Origin: Alphaproteobacteria bacterium
GTDB taxonomy: Bacteria; Pseudomonadota; Alphaproteobacteria; UBA828
Reading direction: 5' to 3'
DNA: 16,950 nucleotides
NCBI GenBank assembly: GCA_022826345.1
Contig: JAJDVB010000029.1
Location: forward strand, 1-16,950
Shown here: positions 1 through 7,402 of the stretch, piece after piece
Position numbering within the stretch: the stretch's first letter is position 1
Layout of the letters: every line of letters begins with the position of its first letter
Made by a program: the position numbers and the translations under genes
Notes under the pieces: generated by a model
What the model saw: only the letters and a program-made list of their open reading frames with translations
Told to the model about the DNA's origin: nothing
The model's database searches: none

Positions 1-448
1 TGCCGCTGAGCCCGCTCAGGCGGAACATGATGAAGATCGGGATGATGACGATGATCGGCGGCAGCATCCGGGTCGTGAGGATGATGAAGAGGTAGGTCTC
101 GTTGCCCCGGAGCGGCCAGCGCGAGAAGCCGTAGGCCGCGATCGTGCCGATGATGAGCGCGACCCCGACCGAGGCGCCGGCGATGAAGATGGAGTTGAAG
201 AAGAAGAGGTCGAAGTGGGTGTCCACCGCCGCGCCGCCGCGCTCGTAGGCGCGGGCGAAGACGCTGACGAAGTTGTCCAGCGTCGGCGTGAAGATGAACT
301 TGGGCGGGGTGGAGAGCGCGTCGGTGTGGGACTTGAACGCGGTCAGGATGATCCACAGCACCGGAAAGAAGTAGATGAAGCTGATGACCGTCGAGAACGC
401 GGTCCGCCCCCAGCCTGCCTTGCCGATCTCACGCCGTCTGCGGGCCAT
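1..448 (-). CDS. ABC sugar importer permease, MalG-like (partial, C-terminus beyond the left edge)
   Basis: This is the second inner-membrane permease of a binding-protein-dependent importer of the carbohydrate (CUT1) type. About 149 N-terminal residues are visible, beginning MARRRREIGKAGWGR; the family is usually about 280-300 residues. A hydrophobic helix follows the basic N-terminus (VISFIYFFPVLWIILTAFKS). The MalG-like stretch TPTLDNF comes next, then more helices (FNSIFIAGASVGVALIIGTI and FIILTTRMLPPIIVIIPIFI). The EAA loop that docks on the ATPase lies outside the window. The ATG at 448 has a GGAGGAA ribosome site at 458-464, nine bases upstream. It follows the stop of the MalF-like gene by three bases, so the two are almost certainly translated together. 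The assignment to the permease family is firm; the substrate is unknown. Confidence 0.9.
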   Translation of the reverse strand, partial: MARRRREIGKAGWGRTAFSTVISFIYFFPVLWIILTAFKSHTDALSTPPKFIFTPTLDNFVSVFARAYERGGAAVDTHFDLFFFNSIFIAGASVGVALIIGTIAAYGFSRWPLRGNETYLFIILTTRMLPPIIVIIPIFIMFRLSGLSG

Positions 449-451
449 GAC

Positions 452-1372
452 CTATTGTTCCTCCACGTCCCGTCGTCTGACGAAGAAGAGATAGAGGTTG
501 GTCAGCACGATCACCACGAAGAGCAGAATATAGCCGAGCGCCGCCGACTGGCTGGTCTTGAAGTACTGGAAGGCCACCCGGTAGACGTAGACCGCGATGG
601 TCTCGGTGGAGGTGCCCGGCCCGCCCTCGGTAATCAGGAACACGATGTCGAAGAGCTTGAACGCCTCGATGGTGCGGAAGAGGATCGCCAGCAGCAGCAG
701 GCCCCGGATGTAGGGGAAGGTGATCGTCCAGAACCGCCGCCACCACGACGCCCGGTCGATCTCCGCCGCCTCGTAGAGGTGCTTGGGCACGCTGACGAGG
801 CCGGCCAGCACCAGCAGCATCACGAAGGGCGACCACATCCAGACGTCGGCGAAGATGATGCCGGCAAGCGCGCCCACCTCGGAGCCCAGCAGGATGAAGG
901 GCTCGCCGGTGACCGCCTTCACCGCCTGGCTCAGCAATCCGAAGGTGGGTTCATAGTAGTAGCGGAAGAAGGCGCCGACCGCGACGAAGCTCAGCATCAT
1001 CGGCGTCAGCACCAGCATCAGCAGCACGCGGCGGCCGGGGAAGGTCTTCTCGAAGAGCAGCGCCAGCAGGAAGCCCACCACGAGCTGCAGCAGCACGTCG
1101 ACCGTGACCACGATGGCCGTGGTCTGGAAGCGCTCCCAGACCACCGGGTCGGTAAGCACCTTCTGGTAATTCTTAAACCAGACGAATTCCGGCTCTTTGA
1201 TGCGGTTCGCCCGATACCGATAGAAGCTCAGGCCGAACGACCAGAGCAGCGGAAAGATATTCATGATGAAAAGCACGGCGAGCGCCGGCGAGACCAGGAG
1301 TGGCCCGCGGTTGCGCTCGAAGAAGCGCTCCAGCAGCGTACCGTGCTCGGCGTGATACGTGGTGACGGCCAT
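452..1372 (-). CDS. ABC sugar importer permease, MalF-like
   Basis: A 306-residue inner-membrane permease that would form the transport channel with the MalG-like protein. Six likely membrane helices lie near residues 28-50, 84-107, 116-138, 168-194, 224-247 and 277-298. The cytoplasmic EAA loop, which contacts the ATPase, is at about 201-220. It starts E201-A-A and ends at P220, with Asp206 where the consensus has glycine. The length and pattern match the short MalF/UgpA-type permeases of the CUT1 group, which lack the long periplasmic loop of E. coli MalF. The ATG at 1372 has no strong ribosome site. It sits 97 bases after the binding-protein gene, with a GC-rich hairpin between them. The substrate cannot be deduced. 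Confidence 0.93.
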   Translation of the reverse strand: MAVTTYHAEHGTLLERFFERNRGPLLVSPALAVLFIMNIFPLLWSFGLSFYRYRANRIKEPEFVWFKNYQKVLTDPVVWERFQTTAIVVTVDVLLQLVVGFLLALLFEKTFPGRRVLLMLVLTPMMLSFVAVGAFFRYYYEPTFGLLSQAVKAVTGEPFILLGSEVGALAGIIFADVWMWSPFVMLLVLAGLVSVPKHLYEAAEIDRASWWRRFWTITFPYIRGLLLLAILFRTIEAFKLFDIVFLITEGGPGTSTETIAVYVYRVAFQYFKTSQSAALGYILLFVVIVLTNLYLFFVRRRDVEEQ

Positions 1373-1423
1373 GCGTCAGGGGCCGGTCAATCTCTAAGTT
1401 CCGGGCAATCGGTGGGAAGGAAA

Positions 1424-1453
1424 GGGGGCGGCCCCTTGTTCGGAGCCGCCCCC
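1424..1453 (-). terminator. Hairpin between binding-protein and permease genes (possible attenuator)
   Basis: A perfect 9-bp stem pairs 1424-1432 (GGGGGCGGC) with 1445-1453 (GCCGCCCCC), with a 12-base loop. In the minus-strand direction it is followed by TTT and pyrimidines, not a full T-run. It lies 16 bases after the binding-protein stop codon and before the permease genes. Inference: it stops some transcripts or protects the upstream message, so that binding protein is made in excess of permease, as known for malE-malF type operons. Confidence 0.6.
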
Positions 1454-1469
1454 GTTACCGCCTCGATCG

Positions 1470-2903
1470 CTAGTCCTCGATGCGTCCCGCTTCGCGCAGG
1501 AGCTCATCCTGGAAGACGGCGATGTTGTCCAGAGCCTCCTTGGCGGAGATCTGTCCGGTAATCGCCTTGTCGAACTCCTCCTGCTGCTGCACCAGCAGCT
1601 CGAAGAACTCGGGGATGTGCCAGACGTCCCTCTGCCAGTCGAGGCTCGGGCCGAAGGCGTGGTTCCACGGCCGGTACTCCATGTACTCGGGCGTGTTGTA
1701 GACACTCTGGAGCCCGCTCTGCCCACCGCGCGAGGCGAACTCGTGCTGGACGGGAGTGGAGAGCCACCACTTGCAGAAGTCGAGCGCCTCCTTGATCACC
1801 GTGTCGCTGTTCCAGGTGGTCAGCACGAAGGGCTGCCCGCCGATGTTGGACCAGCGCACGATCTCGTCGCCCACCAAGAGGCCCGGCATCCGCGCGAAGT
1901 TGACCTTGTCATGGACCTTCGAGAGTTCCGGCGCGATCGCCGATTCGCCAAAGCCGATCCACTGGATGATCCAGGCAACCTTGCCCTCGCGGAACAGCTC
2001 GTCGACCTTGAAGATGTCCATGGTGCCGGTCTGGACCACCGGCGGCATGTGCTCGGTCAGCGAGAGATAGTGCTCGAACGCCTCGACCGCGACGTCGGAG
2101 TTCACGACGCCGATGGCCTGGCCCTCGGGCTCCTGGGTCTCGTCCCAGATGCTGCCGCCATGCTGCCAGATGAAGCCGTTGATCTGCATGCTGGAGAAGT
2201 CGTAGCCCTTACCGGCTTGGTAGGCGATCCCGTAGAAATCGTCGTTCAGGGTCTCGCCGCCCAATGAGTCGCCGGAACTCCGGCGGAAGAACTCGCCGAA
2301 GTCAGCAACTTGGCCCCAATGGACTTCGTTGTGTTCCTCGGGCGAACACGGCAGGTCGTAGCCGTACTTCTCCTTGAACGCGGCCATCTCGCCTTCATGG
2401 CAGAACAGGTCCTGGCGGTAATAGACCACCAGCACGTCCGGCATCTGCGGGAAGCCGTAGTAGTTCTCCGTGCGATGCGGATAGGTGGAATAGGACGCGA
2501 CCAGGTTGGGATGAAGGTCCTCGAACACCGCTTGCAGACCGGGGTCGGCATCGATGAACTCGTTGATCTTCATGTAGTAGCCGCCCTCGATGTTGGCGCC
2601 CAGCCACTGACTGTCGCTGACCGCCATCTGGTACTTCTCCTCGCCCGAGGTCAGCGAGGCCGCGAGCCGCGTGTAGTAATCGGGCCACGGGATGAAGTCG
2701 ATCACGAGCTTCACGTTGTTACCGCTCGGCGCCTTGTAGCTGGTGTTCGCCATGTCCTGCATGATGCGGGTCGGCGGCCAGTCGGGCGCCGCCATGTTGA
2801 TGGTAATGTCCTCGGCCTGGGCAGGGCCTCCCCACATGGCGGAGCCGACCAGCGCCGCTGCGCCGGCGAGCAGTGCCGCCTTGCCCTTCGTCATGAGTCT
2901 CAT
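1470..2903 (-). CDS. Periplasmic solute-binding protein of an ABC sugar-type importer
   Basis: A 477-residue extracellular binding protein (family 1 type) that would capture the substrate in the periplasm. A classical signal peptide is visible: basic MRLMTKGK, a hydrophobic Ala/Leu core, and a likely signal peptidase I cut after A28-Q29-A30. There is no lipobox cysteine. The mature part is rich in Trp and Tyr, as is usual in sugar-binding clefts (for example IPWPDYY, GFIWQHGGSIWDE, RPWNHAFG). Cys168 and Cys186 could form a periplasmic disulfide. The ATG at 2903 is preferred because AGGGAG lies just upstream at correct spacing; an in-frame GTG at 2918 would consume that site. The gene sits between the ATPase and the permeases, 90 bases after the ATPase stop. 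The ligand is unknown. Confidence 0.92.
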   Translation of the reverse strand: MRLMTKGKAALLAGAAALVGSAMWGGPAQAEDITINMAAPDWPPTRIMQDMANTSYKAPSGNNVKLVIDFIPWPDYYTRLAASLTSGEEKYQMAVSDSQWLGANIEGGYYMKINEFIDADPGLQAVFEDLHPNLVASYSTYPHRTENYYGFPQMPDVLVVYYRQDLFCHEGEMAAFKEKYGYDLPCSPEEHNEVHWGQVADFGEFFRRSSGDSLGGETLNDDFYGIAYQAGKGYDFSSMQINGFIWQHGGSIWDETQEPEGQAIGVVNSDVAVEAFEHYLSLTEHMPPVVQTGTMDIFKVDELFREGKVAWIIQWIGFGESAIAPELSKVHDKVNFARMPGLLVGDEIVRWSNIGGQPFVLTTWNSDTVIKEALDFCKWWLSTPVQHEFASRGGQSGLQSVYNTPEYMEYRPWNHAFGPSLDWQRDVWHIPEFFELLVQQQEEFDKAITGQISAKEALDNIAVFQDELLREAGRIED

Positions 2904-2993
2904 GCTTGTCTCCCTCACTCGGTCTACTCGGAAACCGCGGCGGTGCCTGCCGTCGATCGTGTCGGCCGGCTGTTCCGGCGGGCGCGCCGCATC

Positions 2994-4088
2994 CTACGCC
3001 ACCATGGTGCCGGAGTCGCTCAGGAAAAGTCGTGTATCGGCGCCGGCGAGCGCAATGCGCACGCTGTCGCCCGCGGTGTATCGCGCGCCGGTCGCTTCCG
3101 CCACCACCATGCGAAGCGGCACGCCGCTTGCCTCAAGGTCGAGAATCGTGATGTCGCCCTGGGGCTCGGTGATCTCGATCGTCGCCGGCACGCCGTCTCC
3201 GTTCTCGTCCACCAGCGCAAGATCGTGCGGCCTGATGCCGACCAGAAGCTCGGTCCCGGCGTCGAGCGCCTGCAGCCTATCGCGCCACGGGTTGCCGTCG
3301 AGCTCCATGAACGGCAGCTCGATGGCCGGGCCCGTGTTGCCGCCCAGCTTGAGCGTGCCCTTGACCAGATTGATGGGCGGATCGCCGATTAGCGAGGCGA
3401 CGTGGCGGTCGATCGGCTTGGCATAGAGCCGGTCGGGGGTATCGACCTGGGTGATCTGCCCGTGCTGGATCACGGCGATGCGCTCGCCGATGCTGAGCGC
3501 CTCAAGCTGATCTGGCGTCGCGTAGATCGTGGTGGTGCCGAGCTCCCGGTGCAGCCGCTTGAACTCGGCCCGCATGTCGTGGCGGAGCTTAGCGTCGAGA
3601 TTGGTCAGCGGCTCGTCGAAGAGGAAGAGCCGCGGGCGGCGGATGATGGCGCGCCCGATGGCGAGCCGCTGCTGCTCGCCGCCGCTGAGCGATGCCGGCT
3701 TACGGTCGAGCGTGTGGGTGATGCGCAGCAGCTCCGCGGTCTCGCGCACCCGCGTGTCGATCTCGGCACGCCGCATCTTCATCTCGCGTAGCGGATACGC
3801 GAGGTTCTGGAACGTCGTCAGGTGGGGGTAGAGGGCGAAGCTCTGAAACACCATCGCCATGTCGCGCCGCTTGACCGGGACGCCCGCGAGGTCGTGTCCG
3901 TCCACCATGAGCGTGCCGGCGTCCGGCCTCTCGAGGCCCGCGATGACGCGCAGCGTGGTCGTCTTTCCCGCCGCGCTCGGCCCGAACAGCACGAAGAATT
4001 CGCCGTCATCGACCTCCAGGTCGACGCCACGCAGCGCATGCACCGATCCATAGCTCTTGGTCAGCCCCGTGAGGCGTAGCTGCGCCAT
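2994..4088 (-). CDS. MalK/UgpC-like ABC importer ATPase with altered switch residue
   Basis: A 364-residue ATPase that would power the adjacent importer. Starting at the ATG at 4088, numbering runs exactly as in E. coli MalK. The P-loop is GPSAAGKTTT with Lys42, the Q-loop is Gln82, the signature is LSGGEQQ at 134-140, and Walker B is LFLFDEP with Asp158-Glu159. The position of the switch histidine, His192 in MalK, is Pro192 (IYATPDQ), encoded by CCA at 3513-3515. From about residue 235 onward is the OB-fold regulatory domain seen in this family. An in-frame ATG at 4187 would add 33 unconserved residues and was rejected. Loss of the switch histidine usually impairs ATP hydrolysis. In heteromeric transporters, however, one degenerate subunit pairs with an intact one, so a second ATPase is expected past the left edge. 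Confidence 0.93.
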   Translation of the reverse strand: MAQLRLTGLTKSYGSVHALRGVDLEVDDGEFFVLFGPSAAGKTTTLRVIAGLERPDAGTLMVDGHDLAGVPVKRRDMAMVFQSFALYPHLTTFQNLAYPLREMKMRRAEIDTRVRETAELLRITHTLDRKPASLSGGEQQRLAIGRAIIRRPRLFLFDEPLTNLDAKLRHDMRAEFKRLHRELGTTTIYATPDQLEALSIGERIAVIQHGQITQVDTPDRLYAKPIDRHVASLIGDPPINLVKGTLKLGGNTGPAIELPFMELDGNPWRDRLQALDAGTELLVGIRPHDLALVDENGDGVPATIEITEPQGDITILDLEASGVPLRMVVAEATGARYTAGDSVRIALAGADTRLFLSDSGTMVA

Positions 4089-4402
4089 CCAACGTGTCCG
4101 CTCTGGTGGATTCGTTCCGGCCGGCGATCCGCGACAAGCAGGCACGGCTGAGTCCGGGCCCTTGCGCGGTCCGCATATCGCCACCATAGCATCCTGTTCG
4201 CACTTGCAAAATGCGATGCGTGGAGCCCTCCCCGCAGGGCACGATGTCGCCAGGACGAGAGCGCCATCGTCGCACCGTCGGTGGTAGGCCGCCCTGGCAA
4301 ACCAAGGACTTCGCCCTCGGCTGTGTAAGATGGGTGCGTCGGTACAACCGGTTCAGACAAATAGAGCGAGGTCTTCCAATCGTCACCAGGAGAAAGACGC
4401 CG
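4089..4402. other. Divergent intergenic region, importer operon / monooxygenase
   Basis: This 314-bp stretch must hold the promoters of both flanking transcription units. On the minus strand a weak sigma70-like pair is visible: TTGCAA at 4204-4209 and TATGGT at 4183-4188, with a short 15-base spacer. On the plus strand I see an 8-bp palindrome AACCGGTT near 4347-4354 but no convincing -35/-10 pair. A good AGGAG ribosome site for the monooxygenase lies at 4388-4392. No regulator gene is adjacent, and no coding frame here looks real. Confidence 0.5.
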
Positions 4403-5650
4403 GTGCGCGTGCTCATTGCCGGCGGCGGTATCGGTGGCCTGACAACGGCGTTGAGCCTGCACAAAGCGGGCATCGACGCCGTCGTCTACGAGTCCGTGCC
4501 CGAGTTGAAGGAGCTGGGCGTCGGCATCAACCTGCTACCGCACGCCGTGCGCGTGCTGAGCGCTTTCGACCTGCAACCTGCGCTCGCCGCAACGGCGATC
4601 GAGACGCAGGCACTCGCCTATTACACGAAGCGCGGCCGACCGATCTGGCGCGAGCCGCGCGGCTTGGCAGCCGGATACCAGTGGCCGCAGTACTCGATTC
4701 ATCGCGGCCGGTTGTCGATGATCCTCGCGCGGGCCGTGCGTGAGCGGCTTGGCGCAGACGCGATCCGCACGGGGCATCGTGTCACACACGTCGAACAAGA
4801 CGACGACGGCGTGACGGCTCACTTCCTCGAACCCGAGACCGGACAGACCATCGGCAGCGACCGTGGTGATGCCCTGGTCGGCGCAGACGGCATTCACTCG
4901 ACGATCCGTACGTTGCTCTATCCAGACGAGGGGGCGCCGCGCTTCTCGGGAATCACGATGTGGCGGGGCGTCACTGAGCGGGAGCCCTTCCTCGACGGGC
5001 GGACAATGGTCATCGCAGGCAACTGGAACGTCAGGGCGGTCATCTATCCGATTTCGCGCGAAGCCGCGGCACGCCAACGCTCTCTCGTCAATTGGGTGGC
5101 CGAGATTCGCGACGAGGAAAAGACCGACTGGCACTGGGAGAACTGGGACCGGCATGGCAGCAAAAGCGATTTCGTGCCGGCCTTCCGCGATTGGCGCTTC
5201 GACTGGCTGGACGTGCCGCGGCTCTTTCAGGAAAGCGACACGGTCTTCGAGTTTCCGATGGCCGATCGCGACCCGGTGGATCGCTGGAGCGTTGGCCGCG
5301 TCACGCTGCTGGGGGACGCCGCCCATCCGATGTACCCGAGCGGCTCCAACGGCGCCGCCCAGGCGATCCTGGATGCGGTTGCGCTGACGCGCGCGCTTCG
5401 GACTGAGCCTCACGTCCCGGACGCTCTGCGCGCTTACGAAGCGGAACGCCTTGAGCCGACGTCTGAGATCGTTCGCCTGAATCGGGAGTTCGCGGCAGAG
5501 CGTGTCTTGCGCCTGGTGGATGAGCGCTGCCCTCCGGATTGCGAAAACATTCACGACTATGTGCCGCTCGAAGAGATGGAAGAAATCGCTCGGCGGTACA
5601 GTCAGGTCGCCGGTTTCGACCGGAGCGTGGTGAACGACCGCCTCGCCTGA
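4403..5650 (+). CDS. FAD-dependent aromatic-ring monooxygenase, PhzS-like
   Basis: A 415-residue cytoplasmic flavoprotein hydroxylase of the class A (single-component) type, using NAD(P)H and O2. It opens with the FAD fold: GGGIGGL with G7-x-G9-x-x-G12, then Glu30 at the end of the second strand. The central GADGIHSTIR is the DG motif, and LLGDAAHPMYPSGSNGAAQA is the FAD-binding GD motif. Stretches such as PQYSIHRG, GITMWRGVTE and SLVNWV resemble Pseudomonas PhzS (5-methylphenazine-1-carboxylate 1-monooxygenase) as I recall it. No phenazine gene is nearby, so the substrate is open. The GTG at 4403 is chosen because AGGAG at 4388-4392 precedes it and the FAD motif begins immediately. A frame open from 4211 would add 64 unconserved residues. 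It is divergent from the importer and shares only its upstream region. Confidence 0.87.
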   Translation: MRVLIAGGGIGGLTTALSLHKAGIDAVVYESVPELKELGVGINLLPHAVRVLSAFDLQPALAATAIETQALAYYTKRGRPIWREPRGLAAGYQWPQYSIHRGRLSMILARAVRERLGADAIRTGHRVTHVEQDDDGVTAHFLEPETGQTIGSDRGDALVGADGIHSTIRTLLYPDEGAPRFSGITMWRGVTEREPFLDGRTMVIAGNWNVRAVIYPISREAAARQRSLVNWVAEIRDEEKTDWHWENWDRHGSKSDFVPAFRDWRFDWLDVPRLFQESDTVFEFPMADRDPVDRWSVGRVTLLGDAAHPMYPSGSNGAAQAILDAVALTRALRTEPHVPDALRAYEAERLEPTSEIVRLNREFAAERVLRLVDERCPPDCENIHDYVPLEEMEEIARRYSQVAGFDRSVVNDRLA

Positions 5651-5713
5651 CCGCCGGAATCGCGCTTCACAAACCGTTCGTGCTGTGCGACAAACCCGCG
5701 CCGGCGGCCGCTG

Positions 5714-5733
5714 GTGCGGTTTTAGTACCGCAC
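5714..5733. repeat. Inverted repeat upstream of infA
   Basis: A 7-bp perfect inverted repeat (GTGCGGT / ACCGCAC) with a six-base TTTAGT centre lies between the monooxygenase stop and infA. No T-run follows on either strand, so it is a weak terminator at best. It could instead be an operator. No other structure stands out in the 128-bp gap. Confidence 0.35.
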
Positions 5734-5778
5734 GATCCGGCCCGTCGCCCTTTGGATTGAGAAGCAGCGCCTTCGCCT

Positions 5779-5997
5779 ATGGCCAAAGAGGACTTGCTCG
5801 AGTTTTCCGGCACGGTTCGCGAGAAGCTGCCGGACACGATGTTCCGCGTGGCGCTCGACAACGGTCACGAGATCATCGCGCGCCCGGCGGGCAAGATGCG
5901 CAAGTTCCGCATCCGCGTGCTCGTCGGCGACCGGGTCGATGTCGAGATGACGCCCTACGATCTGTCGAAGGGCCGCATCATCTTCCGCCACAAGTAG
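5779..5997 (+). CDS. infA: Translation initiation factor IF-1
   Basis: A 72-residue protein, exactly the usual length for IF-1. It binds the A site of the 30S subunit with IF-2 and IF-3 during initiation. The S1-like OB fold is recognisable end to end: [13 protein letters not shown], then [10 protein letters not shown], then [16 protein letters not shown], and finally the family signature [11 protein letters not shown]. The ATG at 5779 has only a weak, distant purine stretch (GAGAAG), so initiation may rely on something other than a strong Shine-Dalgarno. In many alphaproteobacteria I recall infA preceding maf and an RNase E/G gene; here a HAD-family gene follows instead. A modest inverted repeat (ACGGG/CCCGT, 6025-6042) lies downstream. 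Identification is secure. Confidence 0.97.
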   Translation: MAKEDLLEFSGTVREKLPDTMFRVALDNGHEIIARPAGKMRKFRIRVLVGDRVDVEMTPYDLSKGRIIFRHK

Positions 5998-6098
5998 TCC
6001 GAGAGCAGGCGAGTAGGGCGCGCAACGGGCGGAGCCTCCCGTCCGCACGCCTCCCCGGCGCTCTGGTATGATCGGGAGGTATCGGGAGGAAGAGGGGC

Positions 6099-6788
6099 AT
6101 GGCCCATCCGCGCTTCGGCGATATCGCGGTTTGCGTTTTCGACGCCTACGGCACGCTGTTCGACTACAACGCGGCGGCCGCGCGTCACGTTGCGGCGCTC
6201 GGTGACAAGGCCGCCCCGCTCGCCGAGCTCTGGCGCCACAAGCAGCTCCAGTACACTTGGCTGCGCAGCCTGATGGGCCGCTACACGGGGTTCTGGCAAG
6301 TCACGGGCGACGCGCTCGACTTCTCCATGGGGGAGCTCGGTATCGAGGACGACGCGCTTCGCGCCCGGCTGATGGAGGCCTACCGCACCCTGGACGCCTA
6401 CCCGGAGGTGCCGGAGACGCTGGCGACGCTCAGGGCGCACGGGCTCAGGACCGCCATTCTATCCAACGGCGAGCCGGGGATGCTGGAGGCGGCGGTGGAC
6501 GCAGCGGGAATCGGCGACAGTCTCGATGCCGTGCTCTCCGTCGAGGAGGTCGGCATTTTCAAGCCTCATCCTTCGGTCTACCAACTGGTGGTGGATCGGC
6601 TCGGCGTGCCTCCGGCCAAGGTAAGCTTCCAATCCTCAAACGCGTGGGACGCCAACGGGGCGGCAGCCTTCGGCTTCCGCGTCGCCTGGTGCAACCGCTT
6701 CGGCCAGGGGCAGGAGCGTATCCCGGAGGCGCCCGACGCCGAGATCAAGACTCTCGCGGAGCTTCCCCCGCTGCTTGGCGTCGCCTGA
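6099..6788 (+). CDS. HAD-superfamily (S)-2-haloacid dehalogenase
   Basis: A 229-residue soluble hydrolase predicted to convert (S)-2-haloacids to (R)-2-hydroxyacids via an aspartyl ester. All residues I recall as important in L-DEX YL have counterparts at constant offset: nucleophile Asp15 (DAYGTLFD), Thr19, Arg46, Ser122-Asn123 (LSNG), Lys155 (IFKPHPSVY), Tyr161, Ser179, Asn181 and Asp184 (SSNAWDA). The SSNAWDANGA block is characteristic of type II dehalogenases and differs from phosphatase-type HADs. The ATG at 6099 has GGAGG at 6085-6089. The next gene begins 10 bases after the stop, and its GAGGG ribosome site overlaps the stop codon, so the two are probably co-translated. The natural substrate may not be halogenated; the enzyme class is confident. 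Confidence 0.9.
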   Translation: MAHPRFGDIAVCVFDAYGTLFDYNAAAARHVAALGDKAAPLAELWRHKQLQYTWLRSLMGRYTGFWQVTGDALDFSMGELGIEDDALRARLMEAYRTLDAYPEVPETLATLRAHGLRTAILSNGEPGMLEAAVDAAGIGDSLDAVLSVEEVGIFKPHPSVYQLVVDRLGVPPAKVSFQSSNAWDANGAAAFGFRVAWCNRFGQGQERIPEAPDAEIKTLAELPPLLGVA

Positions 6789-6798
6789 GGGTCGCGCC

Positions 6799-7401
6799 AT
6801 GCGCTTGTTGCGAACCCTCGGCCTGATCGCGTTGCTGGCCGCTGGGGTCGCGACGGGCACCGCGCAGGCTGAGTCGCTGAGCGGCAAGGTCCTGGTCGCG
6901 CGCGAGGGTATGCCCGACCCGCGCTTCCAGGAGACCGTGATCTATCTCATCGATCACGACAGGAACGGGGCATTGGGGCTGGTGGTCAACAAGCCCTTTG
7001 CCACCGGGCCCATCGCCGCGCTCCTCGACCAGCTTGGCATCGACACCGATGAACATGGGGAAGACGGGGCGGGCTCCGTCGTCCTGCACTACGGCGGCCC
7101 CGTCGATCCGGGCCGTTACTTCGTCCTTCACTCTGCCGAGTACGAAGCAGAAAGAACCCGGTACGTTGCAGACGGCATTGCGTGGACCATTGGCCCCGAA
7201 GTGCTCATCGACATCGCCCTCGGTCAGGGCCCGCGTCGCGGCCTCCTTATCTTCGGCTATTCCGGTTGGGGACCCTCGCAACTGGAGGACGAGCTTGCGC
7301 GCGGCGACTGGAAGGTGATCGACGCCGATCCCGACCTCGTGCTCGGCACTGACCACGAGAGCAAGTGGGAGCGCGCCCGGGGCGGTGGAATCATTATTTA
7401 G
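6799..7401 (+). CDS. YqgE/AlgH-family (DUF179) protein with a signal peptide
   Basis: A 200-residue member of the YqgE/AlgH family, whose biochemical role is not established. Family landmarks are clear: DPRFQETVIYLIDHDRNGAL, LGLVVNKPF, HYGGPVDPGRYFVLHS and GYSGWGPSQLEDEL. Unusually, the family core is preceded by a good signal peptide: MRLLR, a hydrophobic LGLIALLAAGVA core, and a probable cut after A22-Q23-A24. Typical YqgE proteins are about 185-190 residues and begin directly at the core without a leader. The ATG at 6799 is chosen for its GAGGG site at 6787-6791; a TTG at 6775 inside the upstream gene is possible but would put eight residues ahead of the leader. It is followed by the hairpin cluster at 7403-7544. 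Confidence 0.88.
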   Translation: MRLLRTLGLIALLAAGVATGTAQAESLSGKVLVAREGMPDPRFQETVIYLIDHDRNGALGLVVNKPFATGPIAALLDQLGIDTDEHGEDGAGSVVLHYGGPVDPGRYFVLHSAEYEAERTRYVADGIAWTIGPEVLIDIALGQGPRRGLLIFGYSGWGPSQLEDELARGDWKVIDADPDLVLGTDHESKWERARGGGIII

Positions 7402-7402
7402 A

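Noticed and set aside
215..1561. Long open frame (about 448 residues) on the plus strand opposite the permease and binding-protein genes
   Set aside because: It is extremely rich in Asp, Glu, His, Arg and Gln, typical of antisense frames in high-GC DNA. The opposite strand encodes clear transporter proteins.
2965..2979. Small hairpin (GCCGG/CCGGC) in the ATPase-to-binding-protein gap
   Set aside because: A five-bp GC stem is common by chance at this base composition and no T-run follows.
2310..3392. Plus-strand frame of about 360 residues across the binding-protein/ATPase junction
   Set aside because: It crosses two well-supported genes in antisense, has biased composition and matches no family I recognise.
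4211..4402. N-terminal extension of 64 residues on the monooxygenase
   Set aside because: The FAD-binding motif should sit at the very N-terminus. The GTG at 4403 has a good ribosome site, and the extension has no family resemblance.
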